DNA of 64,000 bases from NCBI RefSeq assembly GCF_032362555.1, contig NC_083507.1:2235001-2299000 (forward strand). Direction: 5' to 3'. The position numbers and the translations under genes are program-made. The DNA comes from Amyelois transitella (Eukaryota > Arthropoda > Insecta > Lepidoptera > Pyralidae). Under the pieces are notes generated by a model. It was not told the origin of the DNA. It searched no databases and worked only from the letters and a program-made list of their open reading frames with translations. Of the stretch, positions 1-10,600 are shown piece after piece (position 1 is the stretch's first letter; each line of letters starts with the position of its first letter).

Positions 1-1
1 C

Positions 2-3000
2 GCAGAAATATTTTGGGATTTATTATGCGAAGGTAAAATAAGGTTACCAAATGGCCCAGTTTTACAAAACACAAAATTAGGTTGGATAATTTCAGGGCCT
101 ATACACAGTAATACGCACAATATTGATAGGTCTTTCCAATGTAATTTTTCGCACGCTATTGAAACACAATTACGGCAGTTTTGGGAACTAGAGGAACTGC
201 CTAAGGCTAGTCTCACACACACGGACGACGAGCGTGCTTGCGAAGAACATTTTATTAACACTACAACGCGCACAAGTGATGGAAGGTTCTGCGTACATCT
301 GCCGCTTCAGAAGTCACCAGCTAGCCTTGGCGAGTCGTACACTCAGGCTAAAATTCGTTTTTTAGTTTTAGAAAGACGCCTCGAACGTAATATTACTTAT
401 AAAAAATTATACACTGATTTCATACATGAATACCTTGATTTGGGTCATATGAAAAAGGTAAGTTCATATGGAACACCACATTATTTTTTACCACACCATG
501 GTGTATATCGGGAGCATAGCTCTTCAACCCGATTGAGAGTAGTCTTTGACGGAAGTGCTGCTACTAGTAATGGAGTATCCTTAAATGACATTCAGCTTGT
601 CGGGCCGCCACTACAAAGTGAACTATTTGATATTTTATTGCGGTTTAGACGATATAGGTTTACTGCGTGTGCAGACATACAAAAAATGTACAGGCAGTGC
701 CTATTACATGAGTCACAACGCGACATGCAACTGATTGTCTGGCGGGATAATCCTTCTGAGCCTTTAAGTGTGTACCAGCTCAACACCGTGACCTACGGCA
801 TGGCAGCGTCACCCTATCTTGCTGTTAGATGCCTCAAACAGCTGGCACTTGAGTGTACTGACCCTGATGTAAAGAGAATCATATCTGAGGACTTTTACGT
901 TGATGATATGATCACAGGTTGGGATGATAAACATGAATTATTATCATTTTGTAACAAGACTTCAAAGTGTTTACAGTCCGGTTGTTTTCCATTGAGAAAA
1001 TGGACATTTAACTTTCAATGTGATCAGTCATCAGGTCCGTTCAGCGCAGGTAAGGAGTTAACATTAGGTGATACTGTTCAGTGCAAGACTTTGGGTTTAG
1101 GATGGTACAACACTAGTGATGAATTTTATTTTAATACGCAATTTAAGAGTGACACTAACAAGATAACAAAACGTAGTATTTTATCACACATATCTCAAAT
1201 TTTTGACCCCCTTGGTTTAGTTAGTCCAATTATAATAATAGTGAAAATATTATTACAGCGACTTTGGTTATTGCAATTAGGTTGGGACGATGTGGTGCCA
1301 AGCGATGTTCTACTTACATGGACTAAGTTTGCGAACGCCCTATCGGAACTTAACACCATTCGTGTGCCTCGTCATGTTATTAACACTACTGCTACACATT
1401 CGGAGTTACACATTTTTACCGATGCATCGCAAGTAGCGTACGGCGCTTGTATTTACGTACGCTCAGTCAGCAGTGACAATAATTCATTGGTGAGACTGTT
1501 GTGCTCAAAAAGCAAGGTTGCTCCTTTGAAGCCCGTTAGTATTCCGCGGCTAGAATTATGCGGAGCTTTATTAGGTGCAAGGCTATACGACAAAGTGAAT
1601 AAGGCACTTCATTTACAATTTAAAAATATTATGTTTTGGACTGACTCAACAATTGTACTAGGCTGGTTACACATGCCACCTAACTTACAAAAAACTTTTG
1701 TACAAAATAGGACATCAGAAATACATGAGTTGACGAGGGAACTTCCTTGGCGTCATGTAAGTGGAAAAAATAATCCAGCTGATTTAGTGTCCCGCGGTAT
1801 GTCGCTAGAAGATCTCTCAACTTCTACGTTATGGTGGGAAGGCCCGGCCTATCTTCGCCAGCCCGATTTTAGATGCGATCTGGTGCCTTCATTTATAAAT
1901 GGTTTGCCTGATGAGTTACCAGAGTTAAAATCGGGCGTGACGCTTTCTGCTGTGCCTGATAAAGTTTCCGAGTCTTCCTTGTTTCCCTTCTATAGATTTT
2001 CTCAATTTAATCGCATGAGACGCGCTGTCGCATACGTAAATCGGTTTATTTATAATTCACGCAATACTAATAACCCGCGATCAGGCGTCCTATGTGTCGA
2101 TGAATTGAGAGAGTCTGATATAACTTTAGCTAGGCTGTCTCAATTGGAATCTTTTCCAGTTGAATACATGTCGCTTACTAAAAATAATTGTTTAGGACAT
2201 AAACACAATTTAGCAAAGCTAAGTTTATTTATTGATCACAATAAATTAATACGTGTAGGTGGTCGTATTTCCAATTCACAAATTTTCTCGTTGGATAAAA
2301 AACATCCAATACTCATATCTGGTAGCCATCCTTTTGCTACTTTGCTATTTCGGTATGAGCACACCCGTTTGTTACATGCAGCTCCACAAGCGCTTTTATA
2401 CAATTTGCGAGAGACCTGGTGGCCTATTAGTGGTAGGAATCTTGCTAGGAAAGTGGTACATAATTGTATTGTTTGCAAGCGGTTAAGGGGAAAAACTCCA
2501 ACTCCTTTAATGGGGAATTTACCAATGGAACGTTTGGACGCTACTTTTCCTTTTATGCGTTGTGGTGTCGATTACGCCGGGCCAATGCTCATGCTAAATC
2601 GTAGGGGTAAAGGTTCGAGGACTACAAAATGTTATATTTGTATTTTTATTTGTTTCGTGACTCGTGCCATTCACTTGGAGCTAGTCAGTGACTTGTCCAC
2701 TGAAGGGTATTTACTTGCATTAAAAAGATTTATATCCAGACGTGGCAAACCTTTAGAAATATTCTCCGACAACGGTAGAAATTTTGTTGGGCTTATGAAT
2801 GAATTTAAAAAGTTTATAAATAATTGCTCATCGGAGATAATAGATTACGCAATAAGTCAAAATATCAAGTTTACTTTTCTTCCTCCATATTCTCCTAATT
2901 TTGGTGGTTTGTGGGAGGCTGGAGTGAAATCCTGTAAGTATCATTTACGACGTGTCGTAGGAAATGCACTCTTAACCTTTGAGGAGTTTAGCACGGTTTT

Positions 3001-3448
3001 GGTTCAGATTGAAGCCGTTTTGAATTCCCGTCCCCTTAGTCCTATGTCCACAGATCCGCAAGACTTCACTCCTTTGAGCCCAGCTCACTTTTTGCTTGGC
3101 CGTCCACTTACTGCGCCTGCTTGTGAAGACGTGACTGAAATTTCGACGAATCGTCTTACTCGCTATCAACGTGTGGAACAGATTCGCCAGCATTTCTGGT
3201 CCAGATGGGCTAAAGAATATGTTTCTGAACTACAAGCAAGGACCAAGAGAACAAAGGATGATACTCCGTTGAAGCCCGGAATGCTCGTCGTTATCAAGGA
3301 TGATAATTTGCCGCCTTTGAAGTGGCATCTTGGACGAATCATCGACATCTTCCCAGGAAAGGATGGCGTTGCAAGAGTGGCAGACATACGGACTTCGACG
3401 GGCATTGTCAAACGATCGTACAGCAAGATATGTCCTTTGCTCGAGTAG
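2..3448 (+). CDS. BEL/Pao retrotransposon Pol polyprotein, 3' part
   Basis: The reading frame is open from the window edge to the stop at 3446-3448 (about 1,148 codons) and has no usable start, so the 5' part (gag, protease) is outside. In order it shows: reverse transcriptase with the catalytic box FYVDDMITG near base 895; an RNase H-like segment (FTDAS near 1420, WTDST near 1637, NPADLVSRG near 1772); an integrase HHCC zinc finger (HTRLLHAA..CIVCKRLRG, 2360-2490); the integrase core with CGVDYAGP, SDNGRNFVG and a later Glu in GLWEAGVK; and a Pao-type C-terminal domain starting near LLGRPLTAP. Domain order is that of BEL/Pao. The frame has no internal stop, which suggests a young or selected copy. 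It probably lies in an intron of sws in antisense orientation; that placement is inferred because the rest of sws is not visible. Confidence 0.93.
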   Translation, partial: AEIFWDLLCEGKIRLPNGPVLQNTKLGWIISGPIHSNTHNIDRSFQCNFSHAIETQLRQFWELEELPKASLTHTDDERACEEHFINTTTRTSDGRFCVHLPLQKSPASLGESYTQAKIRFLVLERRLERNITYKKLYTDFIHEYLDLGHMKKVSSYGTPHYFLPHHGVYREHSSSTRLRVVFDGSAATSNGVSLNDIQLVGPPLQSELFDILLRFRRYRFTACADIQKMYRQCLLHESQRDMQLIVWRDNPSEPLSVYQLNTVTYGMAASPYLAVRCLKQLALECTDPDVKRIISEDFYVDDMITGWDDKHELLSFCNKTSKCLQSGCFPLRKWTFNFQCDQSSGPFSAGKELTLGDTVQCKTLGLGWYNTSDEFYFNTQFKSDTNKITKRSILSHISQIFDPLGLVSPIIIIVKILLQRLWLLQLGWDDVVPSDVLLTWTKFANALSELNTIRVPRHVINTTATHSELHIFTDASQVAYGACIYVRSVSSDNNSLVRLLCSKSKVAPLKPVSIPRLELCGALLGARLYDKVNKALHLQFKNIMFWTDSTIVLGWLHMPPNLQKTFVQNRTSEIHELTRELPWRHVSGKNNPADLVSRGMSLEDLSTSTLWWEGPAYLRQPDFRCDLVPSFINGLPDELPELKSGVTLSAVPDKVSESSLFPFYRFSQFNRMRRAVAYVNRFIYNSRNTNNPRSGVLCVDELRESDITLARLSQLESFPVEYMSLTKNNCLGHKHNLAKLSLFIDHNKLIRVGGRISNSQIFSLDKKHPILISGSHPFATLLFRYEHTRLLHAAPQALLYNLRETWWPISGRNLARKVVHNCIVCKRLRGKTPTPLMGNLPMERLDATFPFMRCGVDYAGPMLMLNRRGKGSRTTKCYICIFICFVTRAIHLELVSDLSTEGYLLALKRFISRRGKPLEIFSDNGRNFVGLMNEFKKFINNCSSEIIDYAISQNIKFTFLPPYSPNFGGLWEAGVKSCKYHLRRVVGNALLTFEEFSTVLVQIEAVLNSRPLSPMSTDPQDFTPLSPAHFLLGRPLTAPACEDVTEISTNRLTRYQRVEQIRQHFWSRWAKEYVSELQARTKRTKDDTPLKPGMLVVIKDDNLPPLKWHLGRIIDIFPGKDGVARVADIRTSTGIVKRSYSKICPLLE

Positions 3449-3489
3449 CAGAGAACACATTGAAAGCACGAGCTTCCAAGGCCGGGGGC

Positions 3490-3717
3490 ATGTTGGAGCA
3501 TATATACATAAATAAAGAATATTAATTTAATATTTTTACACCATTTCATAGACAATGTTTAACTTTGTAAGATTAGTTTCTGAACGACAACGCGGCGGTT
3601 GTCTATTGCATTTATATCCGTTTCCTTAATTCAAAAAAAATCACGCTAGATCTTGTGCTCGCCATAACCTCATTTCGCAAAAATATTGTCATCAAAAGAA
3701 ATAAACGGAATTACACA
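3490..3717 (+). repeat. Probable 3' LTR of the BEL/Pao element
   Basis: About 40 bases after the pol stop a purine-rich stretch (GGCCGGGGGCA) is followed by TGTTGGAGCATATATAC. A polyadenylation-like AATAAA lies about 20 bases into this segment. The proposed LTR runs to TTACACA near 3717, giving TG..CA ends and about 228 bp. The 5' LTR is outside the window, so the right border is a best guess. Confidence 0.55.
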
Positions 3718-3764
3718 GGCATTTGAACCAAAGGAATCATTCATTTCAAGACCCAAGCGCCAAC

Positions 3765-3937
3765 AGGCTTATAAACTTGGGATTCCTCTTTTAGGCGATG
3801 GGCTAGCAACCTGTCACTATTTGAATCTCAATTCTATCACTAAGCCAAACAGCTGAGCGTGGCCTATCAGTCTTTTCAAGACTGGTGGCTCTGTCTACCC
3901 CACTAGGGATATAGACGTGATCATATGTATGTATGTT
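3765..3937 (+). repeat. ATGT-tailed SINE, 5'-truncated copy
   Basis: Matches the 3' two thirds of the abundant SINE in this window (see 17060-17330), from AGGCTTATAAACTTGGGATTC to the ATGTATGT tail. The head is missing. It begins about 50 bases after the probable BEL LTR. Confidence 0.85.
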
Positions 3938-4185
3938 AAAACCATCCTTGAGCTTCGATAAATATTAAAAAAAAAAGAATTGGCCAAATTGGTCTTGGCG
4001 TTCTTGAGTTATGCGCTTACCAACACATTTAGCGATTCATTTTTATATTATAGATATTTATTTCAGTTTGCAGCTTTGTGCTTAACGATGATTATATCTG
4101 GTCTAATAATTAGATTCTCTTGTCAACATTTCTATTCTAGTTGTGAAGTTGACCATACTGAAGCAAAACGCTACAGTGCTGTTTG

Positions 4186-4278
4186 TTACCGCTTCTTCTG
4201 CACTGATGCTTTGGAAGCGGCAGTAAACTAAGTTATACGTAATTTATTTGACGTTTAAAATGTCCCATAACAACGAAA
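4186..4278 (+). repeat. Stem-loop repeat, 3' half only
   Basis: ACCGCTTCTTCTGCACTGATGC, then GGAAGCGGCAGTAAACT and an AT-rich end, also seen at 37480-37655 and in the fuller copy at 9655-9892. The arms CCGCTTC and GAAGCGG can pair. Confidence 0.6.
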
Positions 4279-4346
4279 AGAAAAATTATTTTTTATTTGG
4301 TAAATTAACGCCTATTATGACATTGGTATAAATAAACAAGTAAGTA

Positions 4347-4608
4347 CCGTGTACCGTCTGGTTCCCGGCACCAATACTAAAAAGAATAGGACCACTCCAT
4401 CTCTTTCCCATGGATGTCGTAAAAGGCGACTAGGGGATAGGCTTACAAACTTGGTATTCTTATTTAGGCGATGGGCTAGCAACTTGTCACTATTTGAATC
4501 TCAATTCTATCAATAAGCCAAAATAGCTGAACGTGGCCATTCAGTCTTTTCAAGACTGTTGTCTCTGTCTACCCCGCAAGGGATATAGACGTGACCATAT
4601 GTACGTAT
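4347..4608 (+). repeat. ATGT-tailed SINE, near full length
   Basis: Carries the head motif GGTTCCCGGCACCAATAC, the central GGCGATGGGCTAGCAAC block and the GGGATATAGACGTGACCATAT end with an ATGT-type tail. A 7-bp GTAAGTA occurs at 4340-4346 and 4609-4615, a possible target duplication. The tail ends only about 16 bp from the 5' splice site of sws exon 14. Confidence 0.85.
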
Positions 4609-4624
4609 GTAAGTAGTTACTCAC

Positions 4625-7600
4625 GATTCCAACAAGATCACCTTTCCCGTACTCGCCGACCAGCTCCTTCTTCCCGTTGGGATGCGTGATGACCGACCGC
4701 AGCCGGCCGCTCAGAACTATAAATGTGGATCCGGACTCCTCGTCCTGACGGTAAACGGCTCGACCGGATTCGAGGAACACCTTGGAAAATATAGATAAAT
4801 TAATAGACATATAACCAATTGTTAATAATAAATAATAATCATAATTTAAATCAATAAATAATTGATCAGACTTACTAAACACTTAAATTATAACATAATC
4901 AGCTCGAAAATGTGTAGGTACTCTCATGATATTTTCAAAATAATATAGCCATTTTACTCGCAAGAAGTACCGATGGCCGGTCTCACATTATTCTGTACAC
5001 AAACTCAATATGAGAAACATGTTTGAAATCTTACTAATAGTATTTTTAGCACGATCTATCTATCACAAAAACCTAAAGAATACCTAAAAAATTTGAATAC
5101 AAACATATCTTTTCGACTCTAGTTAGCACTTGTTCGATGCAATAAAAATAGAAACCCTACGTACAGTATTTTGAACTTGGAAGTATTCATAATGAAAATC
5201 TAGTGTGGATACTTGAATTAAAAAAAAAAAGTATATCTTGTTTCGTTAACACTTACCCAGTCCAAAGCGAAGTCGACCTGTCTCACGAACGGCGACAACC
5301 TCCTCACCACGGTATTGGCGATGTGCAGCACCACCGAGGGACGGTCTCTCATTATGCTGTACACTGTAGTTTTTGAAAGGAGACCGATGCGCGAGAAATG
5401 TTTAGCGCGTATTGAGAAGAAACTTGGCTCGCCGGTTATCACAGCTAAACCTCCTTCCACTTCGCCTGCAATGTTGATAATATTTTATTTTTATTAATTT
5501 TATAAGCCATTTTTCGTTGAGAAATAAAAAAACTTCAGTTTTGACAGCTGTCAAATATGCGCTTTATTTTTTTCTCGGCAACGATACGATATGAATTAAA
5601 CAAAAAAAAACAATTTTTTTGTTAATATTATTTTTCATACAAGAATTTCGCGTGTTTCGTTTGTCGTAAAAGGCGACTAAAGGATAGGCATATAAACTTG
5701 AGATTCTTCTTTTAGGCGATGGGCTAGCAACCTGTCACTTTTTGAATCTCAATTCTAGCCAAACAGCTGAACGTGGCCTATTAGTATTTTCAAGACTGTT
5801 GGCTCTGTCTACCCCGCAAGGGATATAGACGTGATTATATGTTTGTATGTATTATAATTCTTATTCAGTCTTCATACACTGATACACACATATTGAGTGG
5901 AAATATTGGGACCAACAATAAAGGCACTGACGATGCTAATTGTATCACAACAACATTTGATAGAAACCTATGTAAAAAAAAATTATTGATTTGATGATGA
6001 TGACTCAAGCGCATCGGAAATCAGATACTCCCGTAAAACATGGGAAATATAAAAAAAAACACCTTAAACAAACACTAGTCTAGAAATATATCCTTACCGG
6101 GATAGGCTGTGAACATGTGTACCTCGCCGTCACCTTCGGCCACTTTCTGCGACACCAACAATGCTCCAGATAGAAGGTACACCAATGCCACGTCCTGAAA
6201 GTATCATTTAAGAAGTAAATAATATAAATTAATAATATAAAAATGGACTCGACAACGCCTGGACAAATTCGGCAATTTTTTTTTTAAAGTTTTACGTCAA
6301 TTTTTTTTTTACAAATCTTTTTGACAGCTCGAAGTCTTTCGGGTCCGCTAGTATTAAAAAAACCTAATTCGACGTTACAAATCTCAGTTTTTTTCTGCAT
6401 ACAATACCTAGAATGCTTTAACTTATTAGACTATCACTTGTTGTTTTTTTTTTTTTTTTGAAAGACGGTATAAACATGTTTTACACGATCGCTGATATAA
6501 ACAAAATGAAAAATTGAATCCAAAACAAAAATCACTGCAAATTATTTCACTACATACAAGGACAAGTAAAAATGCCTGACTGGTTCACAACCTGAAAAAA
6601 AGGATAACAGCATTATGAATCCGTCATCCCTTTCTTCCGAATAGCATTAATAAGTGATAGCAATATAAAACGAACGCATCCTCATGATAGACACATGGTG
6701 ATTGTTTACAATTATGGTCTCGCATTATGGTCATGAATCTATAAAAATGGTGGCGCTACTCAATGTGTTCATGAAAATCTTGAATATGACTAAAGAATGA
6801 GACACACAATCAAACAAACAGACACCGTGTGTACCTGCTTTATTTCCGGTTCACCAGCGATACTATAAAATAGCTGGGAAAATATATATAGCATTAATAA
6901 GTTGCAATGTATGTGACTGATCTAAATGGGAATGGTACTCGTATGTAAGGAATAAATAAAGTCATTGAAATTAATTTAAAAAAAAAATTATTAAAATAAA
7001 TTAACTCTATTAATTAATCTGATGAGATAGAGTATAAAATAAAATACTTTAAAAATAAACCCCGTATCAGATGTGATGTCAACACTTGTATGGGGACAAT
7101 CAAAGTCAGTTTAAAGTTGAACACCGACACTTTTAACATACGAGGGTTTTCTTCTTCCACCTGGCTTTAGTCCCGGTTGCATCCTCACCACTCGGGAGAG
7201 GAGCCCAGGGTAAGCCCTTGACCATGGATCCTGGATTGGGTGAGTCAGGTTTTTGCACGAAGCGACTCCCATCTGACCTCCGCAACATTGCAGGTAAACC
7301 TAACCAGTATTGAATCGATCATGCTTATACATCCATGTGCCTGGATGTGAAGGTTTCTTCTACATATGAGGGTATTCCGTGAAAAATGTCTTGTCTCTCA
7401 CCTTGTGACTCTCTTCCTTCATGATGTAGGTCCCAGCGGGCAAATCTCTCACTTGTACGTGTCCACAGAGTAAATTGTCACTCTCCAGACCCAATTCTTT
7501 GACAAACGCCTCCGTTGCAATTTGTATTAGAGCCTGTGAATATTCAAATTGTTTAGTCTTACTACACAAATACATCACTACATAGTATAAAACAAAGTCG

Positions 7601-10600
7601 CTATTTTAGTCTGTTTGTCTGTATGCTTAAATCTTTAAAATTACGCAACGGATTTTGATGCGGTTTTTTGTAACAGGTAGAGTGATTCAAGAGGAAGGTT
7701 TTTATGTATAATAACATTTATAATTATGCACCCGTGCGAAGCTGGGGCGGGTCGCTAGTAGTATGATAAAAAAAAACATTAATTCATTTCAATTCAAAAT
7801 CTTTATTGCGCATCATCAAGTATTTCAGTTGAATTACAGTTACTGCTCATAAATTGTAAAATATGAACCCTGTTGGCCATCACTATTTAAAATAATTAAA
7901 ATATATATGTGTTTTTTAAAAGAAAATTTCTTTTGTGAAAGTTGTACAAACAAACTTAAAAAAAAAAAACAAAAGGCAGGCAGCTGACCGCCGAAAAAGA
8001 TTGCCACCTTTTTTCATAGAATTAAAAGAACATACTGTCTTAAGCGGACTAAGCTTTAAACTACAATTGTTTATGATATAAGAAAGACGGGTTCAATATT
8101 TTTCTATTAGATCCCGTAAATAAGTACTTAGGGAACCATTGGACTCAACTAAAGATTAATGGTTCAACTCGATATGAAGAAATAAATTAACCAATACCTG
8201 TTCGTCAAGATTCTCATTGGCGTCTCGTTTCTTGAACGAAGATCCTTCCTTAGACCTTTGAAGAGACGACGTTGGCTGAACATCAGGCTGCTGCTGCAAT
8301 TGATTTATTATTAAGTCCACGTTCGTAGGTAGATAATCTTTGATAACCAGACAAGACATTGGATTTCTTTCTGCTTATAAAAATATGCAAAGAGTCGCTA
8401 GAGATATAAGAGAAATGTAATTGTTAATTTTTACTTTCACACAATTTTTACAAAATTCATAAAATCACGTTTATATTGCGGGGTAGACAGAGCCAGAAGT
8501 CTAGAAAGACTGATAGGCCACGTTCAGCAATTAGGCTTAGTAGTAGAAATGCGATTCAAATAATGACAAGTTGCTAGCTCATCGCCTAAAAGGGGAATCC
8601 CCAGTTTATAAGAATATCCCTCAGTAGCCTTTTACGACATCCATATGAAAAACATGTCCTACTCTTCAGTGCCGGGAACTACACGACACAAGTCATCAAC
8701 GAGTATATGTACAGGGTTACTTCGCATACATAAAGACCTCTTAAGACTGGCTAACGTCACTAACAACGACGTTGTATGACGTAATATGTTCTGATGATTC
8801 TGGTTACGGACGCAACCGGGACTAAAGCCACGGAGAAGAAGTGCCCTTTCGGGAGCACCATACTACTACATGTCTATTTTTGTACATATTAGTTTTACCT
8901 TTTTTGTCTTTTTGTTATGGTGTTTTGTGAATTAATTCTTTTCTTTTTACTGTGCCGAGTGGTTCCCGGCACCAATAGAAAAAGAGTAGGACCACTCCAT
9001 CTCTTTCCCATGAATGTCGTAAAAGGCGACTAAGGGATCGGCTAACTAACTTGGGATTCTTTTTTAGGCGATGGGCTAGCAACCTGTCACTATTTGAATT
9101 TCAATCTATCATTAAGCCAAATAGCTGAACGTTGGCTCTGTCTACTCCGCAAGGGATATAGACATGACCATATATATGTATGTATGTATGTAACTTTTTA
9201 CTAAGTACAGACGACTCACCTGAGGTGTATTAGACGTTATGTCCGGCACCATATCGGGCCTCTGCCGCCTCCCCTGGATGTTAATGGGCGATGACACTTG
9301 GTGGCCAGTCTCTGACGCATGCTGTTACATAACACACGACTATTCTAGAGCAAACTCAGATTATGGTACACTCAAACGATATATTGTACAATACCGCCAA
9401 CCATGTCATTGGTCGTTTGTGTTTATATTAGTAAATAAATTTATTGATTAGTTCAGATGGCTTAATATTTAATTAATATAACTGAACATGCAGCTAATTC
9501 ATAAATGAAAAAAATTATGGCAAATAAATTTCTAATGCATCCTTGGTTATGGGTCGCCACAAACATTTTGTGTTATTCTAGGCCCGCACATTACCTCTTG
9601 AAACGCTACAATTTCATAAAAAGAAAATGATAGTCTTATGATAATTTCTGTGGTACAAAGACCAGCCCCGTAATATGGCACGCGAGACGGCTTTTTTATC
9701 GAACGAAAAACTATCGCTGTCTCGCTTTTTATTATGTCGTGAAACGGGACAGCGATAATTTTCGCGCGATAGCAACGGCATTTGGAAGCGGCACGAAATC
9801 AAGTTTAAAATAAATAATTCCACGTCAACCAATGTTGTGAAACCGAAGGATATGACAATTATTACGACATAGTGTCCCATAAAATAATGAATGGGAATAC
9901 TGTAACTAGAGACCTGGTATTTATTTATCTTTATTAGGGAAACAAACAGTTACATAGTTGTCTATCACTACATAATATAAAACAAAGTCGCTATTTTAGT
10001 CTGTTTGTCTGTATGCTTAAATCTTTAAAATTACGCAACGGATTTTGATGCGGTTTTTTGTAACAGGTAGAGTGATTCAAGAGGAAGGTTTTTATGTATA
10101 ATAACATTTATAATTTTGCACCCGTGCGAAGCCGGGGCGGGTCGCTAGTTAATAATATACTAATAATAGTTTTCTCTGTTTACTAAAACATAGTATCGAA
10201 AAGGCAAGGAAATTATTACGAGTATATAACTGTAAGTATTGTTCTGCATGATTATAATAATGACTCACCACATGTTCAGGCACAGTTCTCTCGGCGTGGT
10301 GAGGCGAATGCATCGTGGTGCTGCTGTCGACTGTTGCAGTTCTCGGCATTTTGCCGGGAGATGACGCCACTGTGGTCGGACGACGTTTCTCACGTCCCTG
10401 TATAAAATAGAATAAAATATAACACCATTTTTAATTTAATTTCATCTACAACTTTAATACATACATACACATAGTCACGTCTTTATCTCTTACGGAGTGG
10501 ACAGAGCTAACAGTTTTGAAATGACTGATGGGCCACGTTCAGCTTTTTGTTTTTAGATGCTAATAGTGACAGGTTGCTAGCCCATCGCCTAAAAGAAGAA

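Larger units (their letters stand above)
4625..8293 (-). other. sws: sws exons 10-14: cNMP-binding-like domains 2 and 3
   Basis: Exon 10 (8293-8198) encodes a polar linker starting [17 protein letters not shown]. Exons 11 to 13 encode domain 2: [16 protein letters not shown], then [28 protein letters not shown] and [17 protein letters not shown]. Exon 14 begins [17 protein letters not shown] and ends KGDLVGI, the front part of domain 3. The domains have the cNMP-binding fold by family, but NTE proteins are not known to be clearly cNMP-gated. Introns here hold three ATGT-tailed SINE copies (one in intron 10 and two in intron 12 and beyond exon 14) and a 184-bp Helitron-like copy. Confidence 0.9.

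Noticed and set aside
3980..4231. 83-codon plus-strand frame starting MAKLVLAFLSYALTN
   Set aside because: It overlaps the stem-loop repeat, has no homology I recognise and lies between mobile elements.
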